Shown one piece after another: positions 31,265 through 42,573 of a stretch of 64,000 bases of DNA. Each line of letters begins with the position of its first letter. Within the stretch, counting starts at the first letter, position 1. A model generated the notes under the pieces. That model was not told the DNA's origin and did no database searches. It saw only the letters and a program-made list of their open reading frames with translations. Where the stretch lies: assembly GCA_001687465.1 (NCBI GenBank), contig LVLI01000141.1, forward strand, positions 62,001 to 126,000. Direction: 5' to 3'. Source of the stretch: Halocafeteria seosinensis (lineage: Eukaryota; Sar; Bigyra; Bicosoecida). A program made the translations under genes and the position numbers.

Positions 31265-33522
31265 ATGTCTTCGTCATCTAAGGAAAGAGTGGCTCTCTGC
31301 TGGTTCAGGAAAGGGCTTCGCCTGCACGATAATGAACCCTTAGTAAGGGCCAACAATCTCCCAGGTGTGACGGCTGTGTACCCCGGTGAGTAGACACAAG
31401 CGAACTACGAAGTACACCTGAGGATATTGCTCTGAATAATGCAGTCTTTATACTGGATCCATGGTTTACCAAGCCTGAAAGGGTTGGCACCAATCGCATG
31501 CGCTTTCTCTTGCAAAGTCTTCAGGTAACACACGTGATGCGTTTGCTTGGTTATGTGGCCCAAGAGTACTCTCAGTGGCTTATGATGGTACAGGATTTGG
31601 ATGACTCACTGAGACAGCGAGGATCCCGCCTCTTCGTTCCCCAAGGGAAGCCTCTCGAGGTGCTTCCGTCTTTGTGTCAGGAATGGGGCATAACCGATGT
31701 GGTGAGTGACAGGCTGTATAACCTTATGTGGAGGCGATGTCTCGTTATGTCCCTGTTGGAATCCAGTTCTTTGAGAAGGATACAGAGCCTTATGCTCTGA
31801 GAAGAGACGAAAATGTGAGTCGGGTTATTAAGCAATGGTTCGAATATTTTGACGAATCGATGCGCTATCAAACAGGTCAAGTCTTTCTGCACCAAAGCTT
31901 CAGTTACTGTGCATTCGTGCAATGGTCATACACTCTTCGATATGGACCAGTACGTGGCAGCAGAACGCTCGATATGTAATTCGATTTGCTATTTAGTTTT
32001 GCTTTTCCAGACTCCTTGACTTTTGTGGAGGAAAAGAGAATATTCCGACGAACTATGGTAGCTTCATGAAGGTCGTGAGTTCCTTCGGAGCTCCGCATGT
32101 TGCCCGCGAAATACCGAAGCTTATTCCACCGGCAAATGGATCTGACAAAGACGGAAACAGGATTGTTCCGGTGTTATCGAGTCTAGGCTATCAACCTCCG
32201 AGGAGGGAACCACTTGTACAAGGTATGCGCGCAGTATTAGTCACGTTTCAAGCAGCAGAGTACGCCACGATTCTGTTCCCAGGCGGTGAAACTGCCGGTC
32301 TGCATTTGCTGAAAGACAAACTTAAGAATGAAGCATGGGTGAATGGCTTTGAAAAACCAAAGACTAGTCCAACGGCACTAGAACCGGCAACCACGAGTTT
32401 GAGCCCGTACTTGAAATTTGGCTGTGTCTCCCCACGAAAGTTTTACTGGGATCTCAAGGAAGTATACTCCCGCGTAAGTGGTACCGCTAGTCGCCACGAG
32501 AATCTCTTTCCTCGCATACATGGCTCTTTTATTGAAACAGAGCCGGAAACATACGGAACCGCCAGTAAGTTTACTCGGTCAATTGTACTGGCGAGAATTC
32601 TTCTATTTGCAAGGTTACGGAATACCGGGTTTCGACAAAATGACTGAGAACCGTCTTTGTCGGCAAATAAACTGGGACGACAACCCAGAGCTATTGAAAG
32701 CGTGGGAAGTACGTCTGTATGGTGTGCTTCTTAATTGGTGTGAGATATATTTTTTCTGCTGGAAACACAGGAAGCAAGGACAGGCTATCCGTGGATAGAC
32801 GCAGCAATGACTCAGTTGAACGACCAAGGGTGGTTACATCATCTTGCAAGGCATGCCGTTGCGTGTTTTTTGACCCGTGGCGATCTATACCAACATTGGG
32901 AGAAAGGCGCCGAAGTATTCGAACGGTTGCTAATAGATGCTGACTGGTCTATAAATAACGGCAATTGGCTATGGCTCTCAGCTAGTGCCTACTTTTACCA
33001 GTACTTTCGAGTTTATAATCCAGCTACCTTTGCCAGGAAGACTGATCCTAATGGGGATTATATTCGAAAGTATGTAAACCTGGGCGTACTGAGGTTCCGC
33101 TGCCAGCTCGCCATATAAGATTCTCGACTGCAGATGGGTCCCAGCGCTCAAGCACATGCCGTCGAAGTATATATTTGAACCATGGAAAGTAAGTATCTTC
33201 TCTCCTGGACGCGTTGCGACGCTAGCATGATCTAACGCAAATCGTTTCTGACAGGCTCCTATCAGTGTCCAACGCGAAGCCGATTGTATGATCGGAAAAG
33301 ACTACCCGAAGCGGATAGTCATCCACGAGGACGTTTCGAAAGCTAATATAGAACGACACAAAAAAGCATATGCAGTCTATACGGGAAATAGTGTCAAACG
33401 AAGTTCCCAATCCACCCTCAACAGCATCGCTACTGTAAGTTTCGGTACAGCGGGTACATCGCTTGTCATTTTAACACCATAATGCTCGCTTGCTCTGTTG
33501 ACAGAAGAAGAAGAAGAAATGA
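31265..33522 (+). CDS. 6-4 photolyase / animal-type cryptochrome
   Basis: Exons: 31265-31385, 31445-31524, 31594-31701, 31767-31814, 31876-31949, 32011-32473, 32541-32708, 32771-33069, 33134-33188, 33255-33434, 33505-33522. The N-terminus [16 protein letters not shown] opens the photolyase domain. The FAD-binding half has [13 protein letters not shown]-like [65 protein letters not shown] and [15 protein letters not shown]. The HHLARH block contains the His pair needed for 6-4 repair, so repair activity is likely rather than only signalling. The last exon encodes only Lys residues before the stop, a nuclear signal. The tail beyond the flavin domain is short, as in repair enzymes rather than plant cryptochromes. 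Confidence 0.94.
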
Positions 33523-34007
33523 TGGCGTGGCAATCTGGGTTTGCTCGAGAGTTTTGCATCATTGTCTCTTTAAGTTGCATCTAACAAACTGCTATGGGCT
33601 GACACTCTATTAATCCGCTTTTGGCGATCTCCGCACTTGAATCGTTTCCATGATTACCCAACAATACACCTTGTACCGCTTCCATTTGAATGAACAGACG
33701 GGTGCATTTCGCATCAACATTGTGGTTATCACACGCCACCACGCGATGACACTGTGGTCTGTGTTCTGCTTCACGTGAAGTCGTCTCTCTTGACTTGGCT
33801 TGAAGGCGAGCAAGGTGCCTTCCTTCGCAGACCATTGGCAGACTCTCTCGTTGTGTTGATTTTAATTTCATTTAGATAGATAGAGAAGACTTTTGTATAG
33901 CATATTCACTGGAAATAAGGGATGAAAGCCTCCTTCCCCATTGTGGTGAATTAGGTGACCTGAGGCTTCTGCGGCCAAGGACCCCGGCCATTATACACAC
34001 TGGCACG
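33523..34007. other. Spacer between photolyase and cation exchanger genes
   Basis: About 485 bp. A minus-strand frame at 33581-33871 is ATG-started and has several Cys and His, but no family or splice support, so I do not call it. No RNA or repeat noticed. Confidence 0.4.
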
Positions 34008-37000
34008 ATGCTACCACTCACAGAGATGCAGCACGCGTACCAGAAGAGCAAAAGGAGGAGGGCGAGCCGCATTCGAGCGTGTCTGGTGGCTGCTTTCATC
34101 CTGCTTTCAACGATTTATGTTTCATTAAAACCCGCCTTCGCTCCGCGGCTCCGGGGAGCTTCCAGACATCTTGGGGTCCATACACGGTCATTATGGTCGC
34201 CAGACAGCCATTATATCAATACCACAACTACACCGGCGATCACTAGCAGTTCTGCGGTGGAAACGCGTGGGGGCATCTTTAGGGACGCGTACAACGACTT
34301 GACGAAACTACTCGACTGGACCCGGCGCCCGCATTCCACAACCGAGGAAACGGACACATTTTATTCGGAAAGGGGACTACTGGACGACAATATAAATAAA
34401 ACAACATGTGGAGCCCATATCAAAGACAAATTCAAATGCGATGAGGATGAATGCAAAGATCGGGTGAGTGGCTGACGGTTGGTAGAATCGAGATGGCTAT
34501 GTTGTCTAATAACCTGATGAATTTTTTTTTTTATTCTTTTTGCAGGTGTCGGGATTCATTAACTATTTGATGATATATGAATGCTGGTGGGATGAAATTC
34601 AGCCCCTGGTGTGGATATGCTACATCCTATGGCTGATATTCCTCCTCTACATGCTGGGTAACACTGCTGATGCCTTCTTCTGCCCAGCACTTGAAGTGAT
34701 TGTTGACATCCTCAAAGTCTCTCCAGATATAGCTGGTGTTACTTTTCTTAGTTTTGGTAATGGTGCGCCTGGTAAGTAGCGTTTGTGTCTTACCTGGATG
34801 TTACGCCTTTGCGTATGCTAATTCCCCCTTCTCTTTCTGCAGATGTGTTCTCTTCCCTCGCTGCATACATTTCTGGCGTCGGACAGGTTGGCGTTTCAGC
34901 GATTTTAGGGGCAGGTATGGTATCAATCCGCATGCGTAATCAATCGTGTTTCAAATCAAATATTGCTTGATCTTTCCCGCCAGGCGTCTTCGTTGTTACC
35001 GTGGTGGTGGGTGCTGTGTGCCTGACCAGTGAAGTCCAGCTTTCAAAAGGCTTCTTCTTGAGAGATGTTTCGTTTTACTGCGTAGCCGTAGTTTATCTAC
35101 TGATAAATTTTTGGATAGACTCCTTGAATATTGGTCAAGCGCTTGGTTTCATTGCGCTGTATGTCGTGTATGCTTTAATAGCTATATTCGGCGACCGACT
35201 ATTCTCTGGAAAGAAGTCGAGTTCAAAGCTGGAAGGAGTTGACGATAGCGCATTGTTGACGGAGGACGAGGTATGTGGAGATGTAGCAGCCGATGAAACA
35301 AGCATAAACAGCTTGCCAAGACCAAAGAAAGAAACTTCTTCATGGAGACTAGCAAGGGAAGGCTCCCAACGACTATCACGCGAGGCCTCACAATTGTATC
35401 CTAGGCTGTCGATTCCGCCAAATGATGACATTGCTATACATCGGCGTAATAAGTATGAGCATTTACCGAACGGCGACGAACGGCATCTCAACGCGCAATC
35501 GACTTACCCCCTTAAGAACCCGTCTCTTGGCGAAACTGCTGCCAGAGGCCGGGCGCGAAGCGAGCACTGGGAATATTCCTTGTCTCATACGGAGCTGGAT
35601 GAATTGACGGGTCAACAGGATGCTACTCCCCCAAAGAGCAAAAAAATGTTGGCGCTGTCCCCAGAGGCTCCTTTGTCCAATAATTTTACGGATAAAAAAT
35701 ATCGGTGCATGTCTGTGCAACCAGGTCCTAACTACTCTGGAACAATGGGTGCTACTGAGAAACGAAAGCGCCTAAAATATGAAGTATGGCTACAGTCCCT
35801 GAAGCAGCATGAAAACAAGTCACTGTTCCGCTCAAACTATAGGTGGATTGAACACCTTCTAGGTTCTTTGAGAGTAAACGACAGAGAGGAAAGGGAAATC
35901 ATAGAACGTGCTCAGCGCACCTCCAGGTGGCGCAGTCGCGCACCAACGAATACTAGGAAGCGACGGTCAAGTGGTGGCCAGTACTTTAATTTTGACTCTG
36001 AAATAGACCAAGAACCGGGAGATACGAATGGTCGATATGAATCGTACGTTACAGCAGAAGAGGAGGCAGAAAACGATATTGAAATGGGACCAAGTTTCCT
36101 TGAGAAATATTTCGGCGACGAGTCGCGCTTCAGTCGCTGTATGTATTACTTCCTGCTTCCTGGCCTATTCGTGAGACAAATCACGGTACCAATACTCCAG
36201 AAAGATGAATACGATTGGCGATACGTCGCTGGTAAGTCCGACCAGTGCGCCCAACCAAATGTCCAGTCTGAGCACGTGTGATGCTCCCGTGCTTCGCAGT
36301 TACTCCACTACTGGGTTTGCCGTGGATATTCCTTACCGCGCTAGGTATCGTCGGGGAAGATACGAGTGCGTTCATAAATGGTGTTGCCGATAGTACACCA
36401 TGGGTACGTTCGCTTTTGCAAAACGGCGAGGCAGAACTAGAAACAATGCATCCTTTGTTTTTCTTCCACTGCAGTTGTCATGGGCCCTTCTTTCCTTTGC
36501 AATTGGTCTCCTGAGTTCGGCGATGCTCGTTGTTTACTTGCGCAAGCTGGAATATCCACGAGGAATCCCTCTGGTAATGTTGACTTTGTTCTCCTTCCTT
36601 AGTAGCGTTTGCTGGGTAATCAATGTTGCCAACGAAATCGGTAAGAACAGTGCAATATTCTCGCCCGTGTTCGTCGTCTTCTTATCACGCAGTCTCTCCC
36701 TTGCAGTCGGCCTGCTAGGAGCAACAGGGTTGTTGTTAGGTATCTCACCCTCTCTACTGGCAATGTCCGTGCTGGCATGGGGTAACTCCCTTGGTACGTG
36801 GTTATGGTGCTACTGTTGCTAATTAATCACTCTGTAGTCTATCTTCTTTCCAAGCAGGTGATCTTGTGGCGGATGTCACCGTTGCGAAGGAAGGCATTCC
36901 TTCTATGGCCATTGCCGCCACGTACGCCGGCCCCTGCTTTAATCTTCTTATAGGACTTGGACTGTCTACGTCCGTCGCAATATGGAAACAGGGAGATCTA

Positions 37001-37213
37001 AAGTTGCAACCACCAAGCAGTGACGGAAAATCAGCCTTGCACTCGACTGACGTAATTTATTGCAATTTCGCATTTCTTTTAGCGTCTCTGATACTAGTGC
37101 TTATAGTTGTACCACTTAGTGGATACAAGATGTCCCGAAGATTGGGCGTAATACTGATACTGTTGTACGTTGTCTATTTCATAGTGTCAATGATTTTGCA
37201 GTATGTCGGGTAA
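34008..37213 (+). CDS. Cation/Ca2+ exchanger of the CCX/NCLX type
   Basis: Exons: 34008-34463, 34546-34771, 34843-34914, 34984-36231, 36300-36403, 36475-36640, 36707-36793, 36858-37213. A basic N-terminus and one hydrophobic signal/anchor (IRACLVAAFILLSTIYV) precede a ~110-residue luminal segment with Cys residues. Then come two halves of membrane helices. The alpha-1 repeat has VTFLSFGNGAPD and the alpha-2 repeat LAWGNSLGD, the ion-binding signatures of the Ca2+/cation antiporter superfamily. The spacing and CKDR-SGFINYL-type lead match plant CCX and animal mitochondrial NCLX. The central loop is very long (about 330 residues), acidic/Ser-rich and probably regulatory. Which membrane it sits in is not clear. 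Its stop is 5 nt from that of convergent eRF1. Confidence 0.92.
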
Positions 37214-37218
37214 ATAAA

Positions 37219-38862
37219 TTACATGAAGTCGTCGTCATCATCAATCCCAGGCCCGTCTTGCTCAAGCGCCTCATTCAACTCTACGAAATCTACTTTCCAT
37301 CGTAGTACACCACCAACACCTCCAAATCCTTTACAAAATTGACTGCCTTCTTGTGAACGATCACTCACATACTCTAACGTAGCACCGTAATCCTTGTAAT
37401 GTTCTGCGATCCACTCTGCGAAGGGTGTTTTCTCAACTACTTCCAAGTCCTGGCCAGTTTCACTATCCTGGAACATGCTTCTGTTTGTCTCTTCATCTGG
37501 CTTCAGATGTATTGTCTTAGTATCACCTGTAGTAGGATTCTTTAGCTCATAACGAATATCCGGTAAATCTTCCCATACTGCACCATCAAAATGTTCCAAA
37601 CTGATCTTTGCTAACAACACAACATAACATGACCGTTACGTACCTAGCAGTGTTTCTACAGCTGACATTTCCAATGCACTCAGCGTGTCATAAATACCAA
37701 AGCAGTACTTCCCACTGTCCTGGGCAATTTCATCAAAGAACTTATTGATCAATTCTTTCTCCTTGACGAACTTCACGTTCGACAATGCGTCCTTGGACAA
37801 CTCAATAGCTTGGTTAAAGCCGTTCTCTCCTCCGTAACTAACATCCACGACTTGGATGACAATGTTGGCTAACCGCTGATCAAACATGTCTGATTCCTGC
37901 AGCTGATTCTTGAATTCTGCGCTACCTGCTAAAATGAGCCCCTTAACATTGGGTTTATCGTTGGTTATAAAGTGAGTGACAGCGTTTTCGGCCACTTTCC
38001 GTAGATAATGATGTCGTTTCTCCAACCGAAGACGCTGGAAACGTAAAGCGGATTGACCACCACGACCATGCTTCTTAGGAAGTTCCACATTAAACTTTTG
38101 CAAAATTTCTTTGTTGCTCCCCTGTACTGTTCCGTAAAGGCAACCACTTCCGTCCACGACAATGAAACCGAATCTTTCATCGTCCTGTAGCAGCTCTTGT
38201 AGTGCTTCTGTATGAAATTTGTTGTCACACAAATACAAGGTGGTGTTGATCGGTTTAAAAGGCTCAAAGTCAATGTTCACTTTCTTCTGCTTTCCGTCTT
38301 CTGTGATAATCTCCCCACAGTAGAGCACCAGACCATTGTCCGGGCATCGATTGTACAGCTTCAGTCTCTGTTGCGCTGAGGTAATTGCCGACAAAACTGA
38401 AAGCCGATTCACTCGCGATTTAATATTCGAAGCCGTCCCGTATTCATCTGAAAGCATTTTGTTCGTCAAGTTAATCTGCGTGGGGTAATAAACAAGCTCA
38501 CGGTTAACGAAGTTCAACAAGCGCACAAATTTTCTCACACCAGCACGTACCTGTGTGCCCGGAGACAGGATCAAGGAGATCATACTCGTCCCATTCCTGC
38601 ACAGGACCAAGGAACATAAAAGTATGAGTAAAAGATGGTCTTTCTTCCATGCACATGCTTGGAGAGCCTTAAACTGACACCCCCAGCTTCAACTTCCAAA
38701 ATTTTAGACGGTGTATACATCTCGTTGCGTCTCACTGGGAAACGTTCACCACCATCAGACTGGGATAACTTACCCTTTAGCTTGATCAAGGGATCGAATG
38801 AGCTTCTTAACCTTGAATTTCTTGATGTTCTCATCGTTTTCCTCTGACATTGCCGATGCCAT
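37219..38862 (-). CDS. eRF1: Eukaryotic peptide chain release factor 1
   Basis: eRF1 reads all three stop codons and triggers peptide release on the ribosome. Exons: 38862-38774, 38596-38551, 38475-37644, 37610-37219 (452 residues). Domain 1 has [16 protein letters not shown] and YLCDNKF, the stop-recognition motifs in canonical form. Domain 2 has the catalytic GGQ within [13 protein letters not shown]. Domain 3 has [16 protein letters not shown], and an acidic tail binds eRF3. Canonical motifs agree with standard code use in this genome. The second intron (75 nt, GTACGT donor) is stop-free and in frame; retention would insert 25 residues close to the NIKS domain. Met at 38862 was chosen; a second Met at 38850 is also possible. 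Confidence 0.97.
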
Positions 38863-39156
38863 TTTTCTCTGTCGTTTCAGGACGAATGCACACTACCACT
38901 ACTCGCTAGCAATACAACTAATGCGTCAAATATAATAACAAAGGAGGAAGAGCTTGTTTCATTCCACAGTAATGCATATATCTAACAGTTCTAACTACCC
39001 AAGCAATTTTGAAACACAAGGACTCAAACCACACCTTGGAGAAGCAACAAACAAAAGTTGGAGTTAATCAAATGCTTGCGAGGATCGCCGAGGAAGTGCA
39101 AGTCGGTCACCAGGTTTTATCAAGATCAATAAGAGCAACATACACATGTAAACGGT
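38863..39156. other. Spacer upstream of eRF1
   Basis: 294 bp that should hold the eRF1 promoter and the 3' end of the transporter gene. No specific signal identified. Confidence 0.4.
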
Positions 39157-42100
39157 TTAACGGCGGTAATCTTCGGAAGTGTTATCACCCTCGTCTATGT
39201 CGATTCCGACGTCTTCTGGACCACTATCGTTGTCCTCCACCTCTTCAGGGGTGGGAGAATTCGGAGTATGTGGCCGACTTAGTTCAGCTGCCGAGGAAAC
39301 AGGTCTAACAGAATTCGACAAAGCAGTTTTCAATAAACCACCATCCTTTCTGCGATTAGGAGAAGGTCCGCTATTTTGACTGCGGCTGTGTAAAATTGCT
39401 TCGTCGGACTGCGCATCTTCGGAGTTAGCTTGGGAACCGCTATCCTCTTTGCTTCGTCGGAAGCGCTTAGGAGCCTTGTTCTGGATTTTCCGACGAGCTT
39501 TCCCTAATTTATCCGGTAACCGTCGCCACTTTGGCTGATTCGCTCCCTCTTTGATACTTTCAGCCCGGCCTTCTTCTAAATGTTTTAGGTTTCTGCCGAC
39601 TCCACCAGCTTGGTTGACGCGTTTGGCGTCTTTGTCACCTAAAGCATGGATATGGACGGACGACCCTTGAGCCGCTCGTTCTTCGATGTATTCCGACATT
39701 GCATCTATAGCACTGTAATCAGCCAGTACCGACCGATCGAATAGCAATATAGCATCCTCCTTGTGACGCAACGTGCGTCGCAGAGTATCCGTAAATCTGA
39801 AAACAGAGGCGAAGAACAAAGGCCCATCCACCGCAAAAAGTCGGACAATTTTCCCGTTCCGGCGAAGCTCAACAATTTGTTCAGCAGCATCGCCTTTCGT
39901 GTCACATTCATGAATCTGGTTTGTCCCCATTACAGTGGGAGGGGCATCCTCCCACTGATGCAGTGGCTGTTGTCCCGGATGCAACGAGTGAAATATACTT
40001 CCTCCAGTCATTTTCACGACATCAATTTCCGAATCTTGGTGCTCCGAGGAGGAAGGCGAAACGTCGCTCATAGTTTGTTTGTTAACATTCACTTGTAAAG
40101 GTAAGTGCTTTGTAACCGAAGATACCATGCTTCTGCGACGCTCTGTTTCAAGTTCTTCAAAACTACTTTGAAAGCTACTCGCGGACCCTTCTCTACCCAT
40201 TCCCTCCTTCTGAGAGTTAAGCAGTACATCAGGGTTAAGTTCCACCAATTGAAGTTGTTTAGCGGTCTTCCAAGCATACACAAGACTTGCGAATGCCACT
40301 CCCGAGACAATGGCAATTGCAAGATCAAAGACCACTGCCAGAACCGTAACCAAGATGATGGTAAGCGAGTCCGCTTTGGGTATTCTGAAGAACACGTAAA
40401 ATGTTTTCCAAGCGAAGGTATTAATGACAACCATAAAAAGTATTCCTGTTAGAGCCGCCACTGGGATGAGTTCAATCACCGGCGCCATCAGAAGAACAAT
40501 GAGCAGAATTCCAACCCCTGAAAGTGAGCTGGACAAGCGACCCTTGGCCCCGTTCATAATGTTTATGGTCGATTGTCCAATCATAGCATCTCCACCCATT
40601 GATCCGAAAAGCCCACTTAGTAAGTTACCCAAGCCTTGCGCAACAGACTCTTGAGAAGATCGAAACGTAGATGCCGGCCTGCAAGCATACAGCCATTGCA
40701 ATTCGACAAAGTGCAAGTACGTCACAGCGACTAAAACAAATTCCCAGAAAACTTACGTGCCCGTAATACTGTCACAAGCTTGCAAAGTCATCACGCTCTC
40801 AATGAGTCCAATAAACGCTAGAGAAATGGCAAAAGGAAACAAATCACCCATGACCTCAGAAGTCCAACCCGAGGAAGGAGTATTCCATTTTGGCAAAGTG
40901 CCATCCAGTGCCGACCGTTGGCCTACTGTTATTGTGTCTGCCCCTATTGCCAATCGGTTGACGAAGTGCTCGAACAGGGTGCAAAATATGAGAGTTACTA
41001 GAGATGCGGGAACAGTTTTTGTCAGCTTGGGGAGAAACTGCATAATACCCATCGAGGAGACTACGTAAAAAAGCATCATCCACGTTCTTCCTTCGTCGAT
41101 TTTCACCCATTCTTGTTCGGCTTGTCCGTCTGCGTCTTCTGTGCCTGGGACGTCTACTTTGAAGGAGTCCAGCTGGGCAATGAAGATAATTATGGCAAGT
41201 CCTGCGTCAAACATAAATACAAACAACACGTCCCTCAACACCTTTACTGTGCTTCCTATGTATATGTTCTTACCATTCATAAAGCCGAGCATCGCGGTTC
41301 GAGGAATCATGGAAACAAACCTAGCGAGACCAATAAATCCCGTGAGAAGTTGAATAATGCCCGCAAGAACTACAGCCAGAAAAAGAAATTGTTGCCTTTC
41401 AGCCAAAGGAAAATCAGCGAAGGCTCCAGAGCTACTTGTGATGGACGCGGCAACGACGGCCATTGCTCCAGCAGCTCCAGATATTTGCCCTGGCTTCCCT
41501 CCAATCAAACCAGTGATAAGTGCCATAAAGAACGTCGAATGCTGCAAAATACATTGGCCTACCATTCAAGGATCGGAACGAAATGCTTCTACAATGAAAG
41601 CAGTGACTTACTAAACCAACCAATGGGTCTACGTTCGCCACGAACGAAAATGCCACTGACTCTGGCACTTGCATCACCGAAACTGTGAGTCCTGAGAGGA
41701 TTTCCATCTTCAGATCTGAAAAGCATCTTTGGTTATAGTCCTGCGAAGAGCCACCAAGAGAAACAATACAGTAAAAGCTTTGAATGCTTCCATACCAAAA
41801 CGAAAACGAACATACTTTAGAAAAGTACCACAAGAACGACTCCCTTCCATACTGATATAATGCCTTGAGCGGTTGTCTTGCCTTCAGCAAACGAATAGGT
41901 TCTTTCGAGAAATTTTGACATTCTTGGGGAGGCACTTCATCTTCTTGGGTATCTTCTTTGTTCTCAATGTCACTCGTCCCATTGCCATTTGCGTCGTTAT
42001 GGTTGTGGTTAGCGGCAGGGGTTTCCACTCCATTCTCCGTTGGAGCTGGAGAGCCATCTCCCGTGTCGTTCAAAGGCTGAGCCGCTATCCCCATATCCTC

Positions 42101-42172
42101 GTCTTCAGAATCAGGCCCCCCTTCCGAGGGGGCTGATCCTTCCGTCGAACGCCTATGATTGGCGGCACTCAT
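39157..42172 (-). CDS. SulP-family sulfate/anion transporter with STAS domain
   Basis: Exons: 42172-41816, 41740-41612, 41541-40757, 40678-39157, giving 930 residues. A ~90-residue acidic, disordered N-terminus precedes the transporter core: LSGLTVSVMQVPESVAFSFV, GGKPGQISGAAGAMAVV, PRTAMLGFMNG, then after the third intron AQGLGNLLSGLFGSMGGDAMIGQSTINI and FMVVINTFAWKTF. A ~150-residue linker leads to a STAS domain (VRLFAVDGPLFFASVFRF, LLFDRSVLADYSAIDAM), which controls transport in this family. The C-terminal ~140 residues are Ser/Arg rich and disordered, ending DNTSEDYRR. Substrate (sulfate, bicarbonate or other anion) is not decided by sequence. The junction after DSITG at intron 3 is less conserved than the rest, so that exon edge is the weakest. 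Confidence 0.92.
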
Positions 42173-42573
42173 GATATTCACTATACGCAAGGAACTGCGT
42201 GTTTTGAGTCGCGGAGTCAGTCACTAAACGGCGCGGCTAGTCAAACAATGAGTGCTAGACGCTGCAAGCCGTTGCTTGCGAACTATTCCCGATAACCACT
42301 AATATTTGCGGGAGATTAGTAGCAACAACTAGTTGAATGGAGACAATCTACCGTGATAGTCTATGAAGCAAGAACAGGCAGTGAGAAGTGAGAACAACTT
42401 CAACAAGGCTTGTGAAGTTACGACTCCCAGATGGGGGAAGTAGCATACTCGCATGCCATCAAAAACTGCAAAGTGCTCCGGAAAACGCTTCGTGCGTTCG
42501 ACGTTTCGAGTTCCCCTTGGTATAGATTCCTACGTTACCCTGGTTACCTGGTACAGCGCACTTCATTGAAAGT
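42173..42573. other. Spacer between SulP gene start and SET gene end
   Basis: About 400 bp. The SulP promoter should be here, and CTTCAAC occurs near 42399. A plus-strand frame (42431-42673) overlaps the SET gene and is its shadow. Confidence 0.4.
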
